A stretch of 64,000 nt of DNA. Source: Nocardioides sp. JQ2195 (GTDB lineage Bacteria > Actinomycetota > Actinomycetes > Propionibacteriales > Nocardioidaceae). Within the stretch, counting starts at the first letter, position 1. Each line of letters starts with the position of its first letter. Positions 48,214 through 57,348 of this stretch are shown here, piece by piece. The DNA is taken from NCBI RefSeq assembly GCF_012272695.1, contig NZ_CP050902.1:992001-1056000 (forward strand), in the 5' to 3' direction. The notes beneath the pieces were generated by a model, which saw only the letters and a list, made by a program, of their open reading frames with translations, did no database searches and had not been told where the DNA came from. The position numbers and the translations under genes were made by a program.

Positions 48214-49373
48214 GGGGCCCACGGTATCCATGTGTGCAACACGAACATGGAGCCGTCGCGGCCGTGCTCGAGCCGGCCACCGACCAGCTCGGCACGCTCC
48301 GCGAGGCCGATGAGCCCCAGCCCGGAGCGGGGGGTCTCGGGCTTCGGGCCGAAGCCCAGCGGATTGCGCATGAGGAGGGTGACCCCGTCCTGGAGCGACC
48401 CGCTGACGTGCACGAACACGGTGGTTCCCGGCGCGTGCTTGCGGGCGTTGGTGAGTCCCTCCTGGACGATGCGGAAGAGCGTGCGACCGATCTGGTCCGG
48501 GACCGGCTCGCCGTCCGCCAGGATCGCGTCGTACTCCACCTGCATGCCGCCGGCCCGTGCCTCCTCGACGAGGTCGAGGATGTCGGTGTAGGTCGGTTGT
48601 GGCTTGTCGAGCAGCTCACCGGTCTCGGGATCACGGAGCACGCCGAGCACCGCACGGAGGTCGGTGAGCGCCAGGTTCGCCTGCTCCTGGATGACCCCCG
48701 CCGACGAACGCATCTGCTCGGCGGTGAGGTCGTCGCGGAAGGCGAGTGCACCGGCGTGCATGGACACCTGGGAGATCCGGTGCGCCAGCAGGTCGTGCAT
48801 CTCCCGGGCGATCCGCGAGCGCTCGTCGCCACGTGCCTTGCCAGCCCGCAGCTCCTGCTCCGCCTCGGCCCGCTCGGCCCGCTCGCGCAGTGTCCACAAC
48901 AGTTCGCGACGCGAGCCGATGAACATGCCCCAGCCCATGCAGGCGCTGATCACCACGAGGTTGATGGCGCTGCTGATCCAGCCGGGGAGGCCGTCGTCCA
49001 CCGGCTGGTAGTAGAGCAGCATCTCAGCGCCCAGCCACTGGGCCAGGCCGACGACGATGACCGGGCGCCAACGCCGGCTGGTCGCGACCGACACCGCAGC
49101 CAGGGTGGCCGGCCCGGCAGCCAGGGGGGAGAAGCCGGCCATCAGCCCGGTGACCACACCGATCGTGACCGGTTGACGACGACGCAGGAACAGCACCGCG
49201 AAGGAGGCCAGGCCCATCACGACGTCGATGACGAAGACCGCTCCGGTGTTGTTGTCGCGGGCGTCGAGGTAGGTGGGCCAGACCAGTCCCGCGATCGCCA
49301 GGCAGCCGGCGTAGCGCCAGAAGCTGCCCCAGCGGGTCAACGGGGGCTGTGAGGGAGAGGCGGTCTGCGGCAC
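48210..49373 (-). CDS. HisKA_3 sensor histidine kinase (DesK-like)
   Basis: 387 residues from a GTG. About five N-terminal membrane helices, then HisKA_3 with H193 in REMHDLLAHRISQ and a C-terminal HATPase (NARKHAPGTT; GLGLIGLAERAELVGG). It pairs with the overlapping response regulator. The signal is sensed within the membrane domain. The operon is divergent from the ABC exporter with 129 bp between. Confidence 0.93.
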   Translation of the reverse strand: MPQTASPSQPPLTRWGSFWRYAGCLAIAGLVWPTYLDARDNNTGAVFVIDVVMGLASFAVLFLRRRQPVTIGVVTGLMAGFSPLAAGPATLAAVSVATSRRWRPVIVVGLAQWLGAEMLLYYQPVDDGLPGWISSAINLVVISACMGWGMFIGSRRELLWTLRERAERAEAEQELRAGKARGDERSRIAREMHDLLAHRISQVSMHAGALAFRDDLTAEQMRSSAGVIQEQANLALTDLRAVLGVLRDPETGELLDKPQPTYTDILDLVEEARAGGMQVEYDAILADGEPVPDQIGRTLFRIVQEGLTNARKHAPGTTVFVHVSGSLQDGVTLLMRNPLGFGPKPETPRSGLGLIGLAERAELVGGRLEHGRDGSMFVLHTWIPWAP

Positions 49374-49502
49374 GCCGCCAGCGTAGGGCCGTCCGGGCCG
49401 CCCCGGGCCCTCCCCGGGGCTGGAGCACCCCCTACTTTGGTCGCTCGAGAACCATCCCCTGGACCGATTCCCGGCAGGCCGCGACGCGCCAGAGTGGTTC
49501 CC

Positions 49503-50408
49503 ATGATCAAGGTCGAGAACCTCACCAAGAAGTACGGCGGCTTCACCGCCGTCAAGGACATCAGCTTCGTGGCCCAACCCGGCCGCGTCACCGGCTTCCT
49601 GGGCCCGAACGGCGCAGGCAAGAGCACCAGCATGCGGATGATGGTCGGGCTCACCAAGGCCGACGCCGGATCGGTCACCGTCGGTGGCCACGACTACCTG
49701 GACATCCCCGACCCGGGCCGGCACGTCGGCGTGCTGCTCGACGCGTCCGCCCAGCACGCCGGCCGGACCGGCCGTGAGGTGCTCGCACTGAGCGCCGCGA
49801 CGATGGGGCTCCCCACGTCGCGTGTCGACGAGATGCTCGAGCTGGTCTCGCTGACGGGCAGCGAGTCCAGGCGTCGCGTGAAGAACTACTCGCTCGGCAT
49901 GCGCCAGCGGCTCGGCATCGCGAATGCGCTGATGGGAGATCCGTCCGTGCTGATCCTGGACGAGCCCGCCAACGGGCTGGACCCGGCCGGCATCCGCTGG
50001 ATGCGCGGACTGCTGAAGGGTTATGCGCAGCGCGGGGGCACCGTGCTGCTCTCCAGTCACCTCCTGCACGAGGTGCAGCAGATCGCCGACGACCTGGTGA
50101 TGATCGGTCGCGGTGAGATCGTGGCCGAGGGGACGCCTGAGGAGCTGTTGCGCGACAGCGGCACGTTCTTCCGCGCTCTCGAGTCGGACCAGCTGGTCAA
50201 GGCGCTCGCCGACGCCGGCATCGGGACGAACCCGGTGGCCGATGGCTTCCGGACCGACGCCGAGCCCGTGCAGGTCGGCAAGGTCGCCGCCGAGCACCAG
50301 ATCACCCTCGTCGAGCTGAAGCTGGCGGACGGTGGCCTCGAGGACCTCTTCCTCGAGCTGACCGCCGACACCCAGCGTGAGACCTACACCGAAGGAGGCC
50401 AGAAATGA
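49503..50408 (+). CDS. ABC exporter ATPase
   Basis: 301 residues. Walker A GPNGAGKST at 34-42, signature YSLGMRQRLG, Walker B LILDEPANGLDP. Drug/peptide exporter-type ATPase (CcmA-like). GTG starts lie upstream, but the ATG at 49503 gives the family-typical MIKVENLTKKYG. It is divergent from the two-component genes, which probably control it. Confidence 0.92.
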   Translation: MIKVENLTKKYGGFTAVKDISFVAQPGRVTGFLGPNGAGKSTSMRMMVGLTKADAGSVTVGGHDYLDIPDPGRHVGVLLDASAQHAGRTGREVLALSAATMGLPTSRVDEMLELVSLTGSESRRRVKNYSLGMRQRLGIANALMGDPSVLILDEPANGLDPAGIRWMRGLLKGYAQRGGTVLLSSHLLHEVQQIADDLVMIGRGEIVAEGTPEELLRDSGTFFRALESDQLVKALADAGIGTNPVADGFRTDAEPVQVGKVAAEHQITLVELKLADGGLEDLFLELTADTQRETYTEGGQK

Positions 50409-51211
50409 GTGCTGGCACGAGCACCGTCGCCGCACCCGTGGCAGCCGGCGACCCCGGCTACATCGACATCTCCCAGAGCCGCCGGCCCTCGTTCGCCCGC
50501 TTGGTGGGCGTCGAGATGCGGAAGATGACCGACACCAGGGCCGGGTTGTGGTTGCTGATCACGATCGGGGTGGTCACCGTCCTGGTGAACACACTCTTCC
50601 TGATCTTCGGGGACTCCTCGGAGCTGACGTTCCTGGCCTTCCTGCAGTTCTCGGCGATGCCGCAGGGAATGTTGCTGCCCGTCCTCGCGATACTGCTGGT
50701 CACGCAGGAGTGGGGCCAGCGGACCGGGCTGGTCACCTTCTCGCTCGTGCCGCACCGCGGCCGAGTGACGGTCGCCAAGCTCGCCGCCGCAGTGTTGTTC
50801 GTGCTGGCCGCCTTCGTGGTCGCGTTCGTCGTGGCGCTCGTGCTGACGCCGATCGCCGGGGCAACCGACCCGTGGCAGGACGTCACGGTCGCCTACCTGA
50901 GCCGAGTCGTCCTGGCGCTCCTGCTCGGCGCCGTCTGGGGCTTCGCGTTCGGTGCCGCCCTGCTCAACAGCGCCTTCGCGATCGTGGCCTACTTCGCGGT
51001 GCCCACCGTGATCTCGATCGTCACCTCCATCTGGGCCACCATGCAGGACAAGCTCCTGTGGTTCGACCTGCAGAGCTCCTCCAGCCAGCTGTTCAACCCC
51101 GATGGCATGAGCGGTGAGCAGTGGGCCCAGGTCGGCACCGGCGTCCTGATCTGGATCGTGCTGCCGCTCGCGATCGGCGTGTGGCGCATCACCCGCACCG
51201 AGATCAAGTAA
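50405..51211 (+). CDS. ABC-2-type exporter permease
   Basis: 268 residues with about six membrane helices; a soluble N-terminus with VEMRKMTDTRAGL precedes the first helix. It is overlapped 4 nt with the ATPase (ATGA). Likely forms an exporter for an unknown antibiotic or lipid under the control of the adjacent HK/RR pair. A terminator follows. Confidence 0.88.
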   Translation: MSAGTSTVAAPVAAGDPGYIDISQSRRPSFARLVGVEMRKMTDTRAGLWLLITIGVVTVLVNTLFLIFGDSSELTFLAFLQFSAMPQGMLLPVLAILLVTQEWGQRTGLVTFSLVPHRGRVTVAKLAAAVLFVLAAFVVAFVVALVLTPIAGATDPWQDVTVAYLSRVVLALLLGAVWGFAFGAALLNSAFAIVAYFAVPTVISIVTSIWATMQDKLLWFDLQSSSSQLFNPDGMSGEQWAQVGTGVLIWIVLPLAIGVWRITRTEIK

Positions 51212-51226
51212 CGCATCTCGTGCCGT

Positions 51227-51270
51227 CGAACGGCCCGGACCTGCCAATCGGGGGAGGTCCGGGCCGTTCG
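51227..51270 (+). terminator. Hairpin terminator after the ABC permease
   Basis: A perfect 16-bp stem (51227-51242 with 51255-51270), 12-nt loop, just before the rph promoter. Confidence 0.85.
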
Positions 51271-51289
51271 TCGTCGGCGCGCTGCCGGT

Positions 51290-51295
51290 TAGGGT
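51290..51295 (+). promoter_or_regulatory. -10 box of rph
   Basis: TAGGGT with 6 nt to the ATG at 51302, implying a leaderless mRNA. Confidence 0.55.
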
Positions 51296-51301
51296 GCGCA
51301 C

Positions 51302-52021
51302 ATGAGCAACCCAGCTGAGAGCCGTGCTGACGGCCGCGCCGACGACGAACTCCGCCCGATCAGGATCACCCGCGACTGGCTCGACCACCCGGCCGGTTCC
51401 GTGCTGGTGGAGTTCGGCCGGACCCGGGTGCTGTGTGCGGCCTCCGCCTCGGAGGGTGTGCCGCGCTGGCGCAAGGGCTCCGGGCTGGGTTGGGTGACCG
51501 CCGAGTACGCGATGCTGCCCGCCTCCACGAACACCCGCTCGGACCGGGAGTCCGTGAAGGGGCGCATCGGTGGTCGCACCCACGAGATCTCCCGGCTGGT
51601 CGGCCGGTCCCTGAGGGCGGTCATCGACTACAAGGCGCTGGGCGAGAACACCATCCAGCTCGACTGTGACGTGCTCCAGGCCGACGGCGGCACGCGCACG
51701 GCGGCGATCACCGGGGCCTACGTCGCCCTCGCCGACGCGTGCGCCCACCTCGGCGTCGGGGGCGCGCTCACCGGCTCGGTGGCCGCGGTCTCCGTGGGCA
51801 TCATCGACGGGTCACCGCGCCTCGACCTGCCCTACGAGGAGGACGTGCGTGCCGAGACCGACATGAACATCGTGATGACCGGCGACGGCAAGTTCATCGA
51901 GGTGCAGGGGACCGCCGAGGGTGCGGCGTTCGACCGTGCCGAGCTCGATGCGCTGCTGGCCCTCGGTGAGAAGGGGTGCGCCGACCTGACCCGCATGCAG
52001 CGCGAGGCACTCGGTGCCTGA
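51302..52021 (+). CDS. rph: Ribonuclease PH
   Basis: 239 residues; phosphorolytic 3' trimming of tRNA. Hallmarks: [35 protein letters not shown] and [19 protein letters not shown]. It starts the rph-rdgB pair, conserved after the murI-MBL pair in Actinobacteria. It overlaps rdgB by 8 nt. Confidence 0.97.
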   Translation: MSNPAESRADGRADDELRPIRITRDWLDHPAGSVLVEFGRTRVLCAASASEGVPRWRKGSGLGWVTAEYAMLPASTNTRSDRESVKGRIGGRTHEISRLVGRSLRAVIDYKALGENTIQLDCDVLQADGGTRTAAITGAYVALADACAHLGVGGALTGSVAAVSVGIIDGSPRLDLPYEEDVRAETDMNIVMTGDGKFIEVQGTAEGAAFDRAELDALLALGEKGCADLTRMQREALGA

Positions 52022-52649
52022 CGTCTTCCTGGCGTCACGGAACGCCAAGAAGCTGGAGGAGATGGAGCGGATCCTGGCTCCCCTGGTCACGGGGGTCCGG
52101 GTGCTCGGGCTCGACGACGTCGCGGCGTACGCCGAACCCGTCGAGGACCAGCCCGACTTCGCGGGCAATGCCTTGCTCAAGGCCCGGGCCGGCGTCGCGG
52201 CCACCGGCCTTCCGTCGCTGGCCGACGACTCGGGCATCTGCGTGGACGCGCTCAACGGCATGCCCGGCGTGCTCTCGGCGCGCTGGTCGGGACCGCCGCT
52301 GGGTGCGGCCTCCGGGCAGGACCAGCGAAACAACGAGCTGTTGCTCGCGCAGATGTCCGACGTTCCTGACGAGCGGCGCAGCGCCCACTTCACGTGTGCG
52401 GTCGCCTTCTGCCACCCGGGCGGCTCGAACGGCGTGGTCGAACGGGTCGTGCACGGGCGCATGGACGGACGCATCCTCCGGGAGGTGCGTGGCACAGGAG
52501 GCTTCGGCTATGACGTGCTCTTCGCGGCGGACGGCCACGACGTCACGACGGCCGAGCTGTCCCGCGAGGAGAAGGACGCGATCTCCCACCGCGGAAAGGC
52601 ACTGCGCGAGATCGCACCGCACGTCGTGGCCGTGCTCTGCGGATCCTGA
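52014..52649 (+). CDS. rdgB: XTP/dITP diphosphatase
   Basis: 211 residues; clears non-canonical purine triphosphates. Signature [14 protein letters not shown] and the [21 protein letters not shown] metal region. The GTG start lies within rph (8-nt overlap). It is followed almost directly (3 bp) by the convergent 52653 gene. Confidence 0.95.
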   Translation: MPDVFLASRNAKKLEEMERILAPLVTGVRVLGLDDVAAYAEPVEDQPDFAGNALLKARAGVAATGLPSLADDSGICVDALNGMPGVLSARWSGPPLGAASGQDQRNNELLLAQMSDVPDERRSAHFTCAVAFCHPGGSNGVVERVVHGRMDGRILREVRGTGGFGYDVLFAADGHDVTTAELSREEKDAISHRGKALREIAPHVVAVLCGS

Positions 52650-52652
52650 CGG

Positions 52653-53345
52653 TCAGCTCCAGACCCACGAGTCGACGATCTGGGCCAGGGCCTCGTCGGT
52701 GTCGGACTCACGCTCGGGGGTGGTGGACATCCCCAGGGTGTAGGCCTTGCCGTCGTTGACCACGAGATGGGCGACCTGGACGATCTCGACTCCGTGCTCG
52801 TTCGTGCGGGCGAAGCGCACCCCGACGGACTCCTGACCATCGATGACCAGACCGGCGATGTCGTGCGGCTGGGCGTCGAGCTCCTTGCGCATCGCCTCCT
52901 TCCACCCGTCCGCCAGGTCCTCAGGCGTCTCCGACGGCCCTGCCGGGGTGACGTTGACGATGAAGTTCGCCCGGGCGCCCTGGAACTGCGAGCCCCACGC
53001 GGACACGGAGTCGATGGCGTCGCCGGAGCCCACCCCTTCGACGTCGTCCGAGACGTCGGACCATCCCCCCGGGAGCAGGTAGGAGTAGCCGACGCCGGCG
53101 ACGGTGCTGGCATCAGGTGTCCTGGGGCTGCTCGGCCCGTCCGACGGCTCGACGGACGAGCTCGGGTCATCTGCGACCGGGCTGCTGTCGTCGCCACCGA
53201 GGGTGAGCACCAGGGCCACGACCACGGCGACGCAGACCAGGGCCACCGCCACGACGGCTGCGACCAGGGCCACGAGGGGCGTCCTGCTCGGCCGGCCGGG
53301 CGCGCCACGCAGGTCCGTCCGCCCCCGCGACAACCGCCTGCTCAT
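52653..53345 (-). CDS. Membrane-anchored protein, unknown
   Basis: 230 residues. A basic N-terminal segment, one membrane helix (about 24-50), a Ser/Pro/Asp-rich linker, then a beta-rich extracytoplasmic domain (LPGGWSDVSDDVEG to the C-terminus). The ATG at 53345 is preferred with AGGAG 6 nt before it. I do not recognise the domain; PsbP/LpqN-like lipoproteins of Actinobacteria have a similar layout. It is convergent with rdgB and upstream of a tRNA-Leu on the same strand. Confidence 0.65.
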   Translation of the reverse strand: MSRRLSRGRTDLRGAPGRPSRTPLVALVAAVVAVALVCVAVVVALVLTLGGDDSSPVADDPSSSVEPSDGPSSPRTPDASTVAGVGYSYLLPGGWSDVSDDVEGVGSGDAIDSVSAWGSQFQGARANFIVNVTPAGPSETPEDLADGWKEAMRKELDAQPHDIAGLVIDGQESVGVRFARTNEHGVEIVQVAHLVVNDGKAYTLGMSTTPERESDTDEALAQIVDSWVWS

Positions 53346-53379
53346 TCGTTCTCCTGGTATCCGGCCCATCGGCCCCGGG

Positions 53380-53461
53380 TGCCGGAGGGGGGACTCGAAC
53401 CCCCACGCCCTGGAGCACAGGTACCTAAAACCTGCGTGTCTGCCAATTCCACCACTCCGGC
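53380..53461 (-). tRNA. tRNA-Leu (anticodon UAG)
   Basis: 82 nt; acceptor GCCGGAG/CTCCGGC with discriminator A, anticodon stem CAGGT/ACCTG with loop TTTAGGT, a long variable arm typical of Leu, and T-arm GGGGGTTCGAGTCCCCC. The 3' CCA is not encoded. Confidence 0.95.
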
Positions 53462-53498
53462 TGCACCCCGAAGTGTAGGTGCCGTGATCGCCTCGACG

Positions 53499-53981
53499 TC
53501 AGTCGAGGGCGAGGTCGCGCCGGAGCTTGGCGACGTGCCCGGTGGCCTTGACGTTGTACTGGGCGAGCTCGATGCGGCCCTCCTCGTCGACGACGAACGT
53601 CGAGCGGATCACGCCCTGCACGATCTTGCCGTAGAGCTTCTTCTCACCGAAGGCGGCGTACGACGCCATCACGGCCTTGTCGGGGTCCGAGAGCAGGGTG
53701 ATGGTGAGGTGGTCGCGCTCGCGGAACTTCGCCAGCTTCTCCGGCTTGTCGGGGGAGATGCCGAGCACCTCGAAGCCGGCCGCCTCGAGCGAGTCGAGTG
53801 ACTCGGTGAAGTCGCAGGCCTGCTTCGTGCAGCCGGGGGTCATCGCCGCCGGGTAGAAGTAGACGATCACCTTGCGACCACGCAGGTCGGACAGGGAGAC
53901 CTCCTCGCCGGTGTCCGAGGACAGCGTGAAGTCGGGGGCCGGGTCACCGACGGAGAGACGGTCGGGAGTGGCGGTGGTCAT
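53499..53981 (-). CDS. bcp: Thiol peroxidase Bcp (peroxiredoxin Q)
   Basis: 160 residues. Peroxidatic C51 and resolving C56 in PGCTKQACDF, preceded by FYPAAMTP. It reduces peroxides with thioredoxin. It is divergent from cbiM across 49 bp that contain a perfect palindrome. Confidence 0.93.
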   Translation of the reverse strand: MTTATPDRLSVGDPAPDFTLSSDTGEEVSLSDLRGRKVIVYFYPAAMTPGCTKQACDFTESLDSLEAAGFEVLGISPDKPEKLAKFRERDHLTITLLSDPDKAVMASYAAFGEKKLYGKIVQGVIRSTFVVDEEGRIELAQYNVKATGHVAKLRRDLALD

Positions 53982-53995
53982 GGATTGCCTCCTTG

Positions 53996-54012
53996 TTGCG
54001 AAGAGTTCGCAA
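53996..54012. promoter_or_regulatory. Palindromic operator between bcp and cbiM
   Basis: TTGCGAA-GAG-TTCGCAA, a perfect 7-3-7 dyad. It could serve a metal- or peroxide-responsive repressor controlling either gene. It does not match the Nur (TTGCAA) or LexA consensus exactly. Confidence 0.6.
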
Positions 54013-54030
54013 TGGCGTAGTGTCAGCGTC

Positions 54031-54717
54031 ATGCACGTACCTGATGGATTCCTCGACGCTCCGACGTCGATCGCGACAGGGGTGGTCGCCGTCGCCGGCG
54101 TCGCCGTCGCACTGCGCGGAGCGCGCAAGGAACTCGATGACCGTACCGCCCCGTTGGCGGGGCTGGTCGCCACCTTCGTCTTCGCGGCGCAGATGATCAA
54201 CTTCCCCGTCGCCGGTGGGACGAGTGGCCACCTCCTCGGAGGTGTGCTGGCCGCAGTCCTGGCCGGTCCGTGGACCGCAGTGCTCTGCATCAGCGTCGTC
54301 CTGCTGGTGCAGTCGTTGCTGATGGCCGACGGCGGTGTGACGGCCCTCGGCACCAACATCACCCTGATGGGGTTGGTCGGTGTCGCCGCGGGCTGGCTGG
54401 TCTTCAAGGGCCTGGTCGCCGTGCTGCCGCGCACCCGGGCCTCGGTGCCTCCGGCTGCCGCGCTGGCGGCCCTGGTCAGTGTGCCCGCCGCAGCGCTGGC
54501 ATTCACCGTGCTCTTCGCGATCGGTGGCACGGCTCCGGTCGAGACCGGCACGGTGCTCACCGCGATGGTCGCCTGGCACGTCGTGATCGGCATCGGCGAG
54601 GCAGTGATCACGGCCCTGGTCGTCGGAGCCGTCGTCGCCTCGCGCCCTGACCTGGTGCACGGCGCGCGACACCTGTCCTCCGCAGAGCACCTCGAGATCC
54701 GGAAGGCCGTGGCATGA
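54031..54717 (+). CDS. cbiM: CbiM-like cobalt/nickel ECF substrate-specific component
   Basis: 228 residues, about six membrane helices. The N-terminal MHVPDGFL supplies metal ligands (Met1, His2), as in CbiM/NikM; INFPVAGGTSGHLLGG is a second conserved loop. Cobalt and nickel transporters cannot be separated by sequence here; no cobalamin or urease gene is nearby. First gene of the cbiMNQO operon (4-nt overlap). Confidence 0.9.
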   Translation: MHVPDGFLDAPTSIATGVVAVAGVAVALRGARKELDDRTAPLAGLVATFVFAAQMINFPVAGGTSGHLLGGVLAAVLAGPWTAVLCISVVLLVQSLLMADGGVTALGTNITLMGLVGVAAGWLVFKGLVAVLPRTRASVPPAAALAALVSVPAAALAFTVLFAIGGTAPVETGTVLTAMVAWHVVIGIGEAVITALVVGAVVASRPDLVHGARHLSSAEHLEIRKAVA

Positions 54718-55013
54718 AGTCGCGCAGGTTCTTCGCCATCTTCCTGCTCGTGTCGCTGCTGGTCGCGGGCGTGGGCAGCTTCTATGCCAGCTCTCACCCC
54801 GACGGCCTGGAGTACGTCGCCAGCAAGACCGGCTTCGGCGACTCCGCGAAGGACTCTGCGACGGCGGACAGTCCGTTCGCCGACTACGGCGTGAAGGGTG
54901 TCGACAACGACCGGCTCAGTGCCGGACTGGCCGGGGTGGTCGGATCCGTGGTCGTCCTCGTGCTGGCCGGTGGCTTGTTCCTCGTCGTACGACGACGCAG
55001 CGACGAGGCCTGA
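54714..55013 (+). CDS. cbiN: CbiN-like PDGLE protein
   Basis: 99 residues with two membrane helices. The PDGLE motif at 29-33 lies in the extracytoplasmic loop, as in PDGLE-domain/CbiN accessory proteins that load metal. It is overlapped with cbiM, and cbiQ follows within 1 bp. Confidence 0.85.
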   Translation: MKSRRFFAIFLLVSLLVAGVGSFYASSHPDGLEYVASKTGFGDSAKDSATADSPFADYGVKGVDNDRLSAGLAGVVGSVVVLVLAGGLFLVVRRRSDEA

Positions 55014-55014
55014 G

Positions 55015-55695
55015 GTGGGCGCCGGTCACGGTCACCGGCTGTTCTTCCACGGCCACAGCCCGATCCACGGGGCGCCGGCCCACCTGAAGCTGGTCGCCCT
55101 GGTCGTCTTCATGTTGCTCGTGGTGGCCACGCCGCACCGCTGGTGGATGGCCTTCGGCGGGTTCCTCCTCGTGCTCCTCACGGTGATCGCGGTGTCCCGG
55201 GTGCCCCCGCTCCACATCGTGCGCCGCATGGTGGTCGAGGTGCCGTTCGTGCTCTTCGCGGTGCTGATGCCGTTCATCTCGACCGGACCGCGCGTCGAGG
55301 TGCTCGGCGTGAGCGTGTCCGAGCCCGGACTGGTCGCCGCCGGCGTCTTCCTGGCCAAGGCCACCCTGGGTGTGATGGCCTCGCTCACCCTGGCCTCGAC
55401 CACCGAGCCGGTCGACCTGCTGCGCGGCCTGCGCACGCTGCGCATGCCCGACCAGATCGTGCAGATCATGAGCTTCATGATCCGCTACCTCGACGTGGTC
55501 ACCGACGAGCTGCGCCGTATGGTCGTCGGCATGCGATCCCGTGGCTGTGACCCGCGTTCCCCGCGGCACTGGCCGGCCCTGGCCCGCACCCTCGGTGCCC
55601 TGTTCATCCGCTCCTACGAGCGCGGCGAACGCGTCCACCTGGCGATGCTTTCCCGAGGGTACGACGGCACGATGCCCGAGACGAGCCCCCGGTGA
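55015..55695 (+). CDS. cbiQ: CbiQ-like ECF transmembrane coupling protein
   Basis: 226 residues; energy-coupling transmembrane component with about five helices. The coupling motif is seen in RLMVVGMRSRGCDPR-like sequence (RRMVVGMRSRG). GTG 55015 follows the cbiN stop. The longer frame upstream lies inside cbiN and is rejected. Confidence 0.9.
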   Translation: MGAGHGHRLFFHGHSPIHGAPAHLKLVALVVFMLLVVATPHRWWMAFGGFLLVLLTVIAVSRVPPLHIVRRMVVEVPFVLFAVLMPFISTGPRVEVLGVSVSEPGLVAAGVFLAKATLGVMASLTLASTTEPVDLLRGLRTLRMPDQIVQIMSFMIRYLDVVTDELRRMVVGMRSRGCDPRSPRHWPALARTLGALFIRSYERGERVHLAMLSRGYDGTMPETSPR

Positions 55696-56447
55696 GCACC
55701 CCGATCCTCGACGTCCGTGGCCTGGCCTTCGCCTACCCCGACGGACACCAGGCGTTGTTCGGCGTCGACCTGCACGTGCACCGCGGGGAACGCGTCGCCC
55801 TGCTCGGCCCCAACGGTGCCGGCAAGACCACGCTGGTGCTGCACCTCAACGGGATCCTCAGCGCCGGTGCCGGCTCGGTGACCGTCAGCGGGCTGCCGGT
55901 GGAGAAGAAGAACCTGCAGGAGATCCGTCGCCGGGTCGGCATCGTCTTCCAGGACCCGGACGACCAGCTGTTCATGCCCACCGTGCGCCAGGACGTCGGC
56001 TTCGGGCCGGCCAACCTCGGCGTCAGGGGAGCCGCGCTCGACAAGGTCGTGCTCGACGCCCTGGACCGGGTCGGCATGGCCGACTTCGTGGATCGCCCAC
56101 CGCACCACCTGTCCTTCGGCCAGCGCCGCCGGGTGGCGGTGGCAACCGTGCTGGCGATGGAGCCCGAGATCCTGGTGCTCGACGAGCCGTCCTCGAACCT
56201 CGACCCCGCCTCGCGTCGGGAACTGGCCGACATCCTGCGCTCCCTCGACGTGACCGTGCTGATGGTCACCCACGATCTTCCCTACGCGCTGGAGCTCTGC
56301 TCGCGCGCCGTCGTGCTCCAGGGCGGCGTGGTGGCCGCCGACGGGGCGACGTACGACATCCTGACCAACGACGAGCTGATGGCCGAGAACCGTCTGGAAC
56401 TGCCGTTCGGCTTCGATCCGCGCACCATTGATAGCCTTCCCAACTGA
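55692..56447 (+). CDS. cbiO: CbiO-like ECF transporter ATPase
   Basis: 251 residues. Walker A GPNGAGKTT at 39-47, signature LSFGQRRRVA, Walker B ILVLDEPSSNLDP. It couples ATP hydrolysis to metal uptake with CbiMNQ. It starts in a GTGA overlap with cbiQ and ends the four-gene operon. Confidence 0.93.
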   Translation: MSTPILDVRGLAFAYPDGHQALFGVDLHVHRGERVALLGPNGAGKTTLVLHLNGILSAGAGSVTVSGLPVEKKNLQEIRRRVGIVFQDPDDQLFMPTVRQDVGFGPANLGVRGAALDKVVLDALDRVGMADFVDRPPHHLSFGQRRRVAVATVLAMEPEILVLDEPSSNLDPASRRELADILRSLDVTVLMVTHDLPYALELCSRAVVLQGGVVAADGATYDILTNDELMAENRLELPFGFDPRTIDSLPN

Positions 56448-56494
56448 CGCACCACGTGGCGCACCCCGTCCGGCGAGGAACCAGGAGATTGATC

Positions 56495-56743
56495 GTGGCC
56501 AACGAGATCAGCTCGATCGAGAGCGAGATCGAGCAGACGCGCGAGCGTCTTGCCCAGACCATCGACCAGCTCGCCCACCGGGCACACCCGAAGACGATCG
56601 TGAGCCGTGAGATCGCCTCGGTGAAGGCACACTTCGTCGACGTGAACACCGGTGCCCCGCGCACCGACAACATCCTCAAGGTCGTCGGTGGCGTGGTCGG
56701 CGTGGTCGTCCTCCTCGGCGTGATTCGCAAGGTCGTCAACTGA
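56495..56743 (+). CDS. DUF3618 small membrane protein
   Basis: 82 residues. The N-terminal SIESEIEQTRERLAQTIDQLAHRAHPKTIVS is the DUF3618 amphipathic helix, then one membrane helix near the C-terminus. Such proteins often accompany phage-shock or membrane-stress genes. The GTG at 56495 has AGGAG upstream. Confidence 0.85.
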   Translation: MANEISSIESEIEQTRERLAQTIDQLAHRAHPKTIVSREIASVKAHFVDVNTGAPRTDNILKVVGGVVGVVVLLGVIRKVVN

Positions 56744-56746
56744 ACC

Positions 56747-57070
56747 GTGGGTGAGAAGACACCGATCAAGATGCTGCACGACCGCATCCTGGTCGAGCTC
56801 GACAAGGATGCGGGGGAGCGGCGCTCCTCGGGCGGGATCGTGATCCCCGCGACCGCCGCCATGGGCGGTCGACGCCTGGCGTGGTCGAAGGTCGTCGGCG
56901 TCGGCCCGCACGCCCGTGCCGTGGAGATCGGCGACCGCGTGCTGTTCGATCCCGACGAGAAGGCGGAGGTCGAGGTCAACGGTGAGGTGTACGTCGTGGT
57001 GCGCGAGCGCGACGTCCACGCCGTGGCCGCCGACCGTCTCTCCGACGAGTCGACCGGCCTCTATCTCTGA
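56747..57070 (+). CDS. GroES-like co-chaperone family protein
   Basis: 107 residues, with the GroES beta-barrel pattern: MLHDRILVELDKDAGERRSSGGIVIPATA (mobile-loop region) then VVGVGPHARAVEIGDRVLF. It is longer and more divergent than canonical GroES, and no groEL follows. It may be a paralogue with another role. GTG 56747 lies 3 bp after the DUF3618 stop, so co-transcription is likely. Confidence 0.78.
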   Translation: MGEKTPIKMLHDRILVELDKDAGERRSSGGIVIPATAAMGGRRLAWSKVVGVGPHARAVEIGDRVLFDPDEKAEVEVNGEVYVVVRERDVHAVAADRLSDESTGLYL

Positions 57071-57081
57071 CGCCGCCTACG

Positions 57082-57120
57082 GTGGAGGATCTCACGCACC
57101 TGGTGCGTGAAATCCTCCAC
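57082..57120 (+). terminator. Hairpin terminator
   Basis: GTGGAGGAT/ATCCTCCAC plus TCACGCAC/GTGCGTGA with one internal mismatch, 3-nt loop; 11 bp after the GroES-like gene. Confidence 0.8.
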
Positions 57121-57177
57121 TGATCCGGTGCTCATCGTCGGTGTGCGCCCCGATTTTTCTCCCGCGCCGCTGACTGC

Positions 57178-57183
57178 TAAAGT
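57178..57183 (+). promoter_or_regulatory. -10 box of tRNA-Lys
   Basis: TAAAGT, 23 nt upstream of the tRNA 5' end; a T-rich -35-like TTTTCT lies 17 bp before. Confidence 0.4.
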
Positions 57184-57206
57184 TCATCTCGCTTCAAACG
57201 CATTGC

Positions 57207-57282
<76 letters not shown>

Positions 57283-57285
57283 ACC

Positions 57286-57319
57286 AGAAGGCCGGATCCT
57301 CCCGAGGGTCCGGCCTTCT
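57286..57319. terminator. Hairpin after tRNA-Lys
   Basis: AGAAGGCCGGA (57286-57296) pairs with TCCGGCCTTCT (57309-57319). It lies between tRNA-Lys and the convergent FAD-enzyme gene. Confidence 0.75.
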
Positions 57320-57348
57320 GCTGTTCGTGGACCGCGTGAGAGGCAGGC

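Noticed and set aside
53996..54012. Nur or LexA box
   Set aside because: TTGCGAA-N3-TTCGCAA resembles but does not match either consensus; left as an unknown operator.
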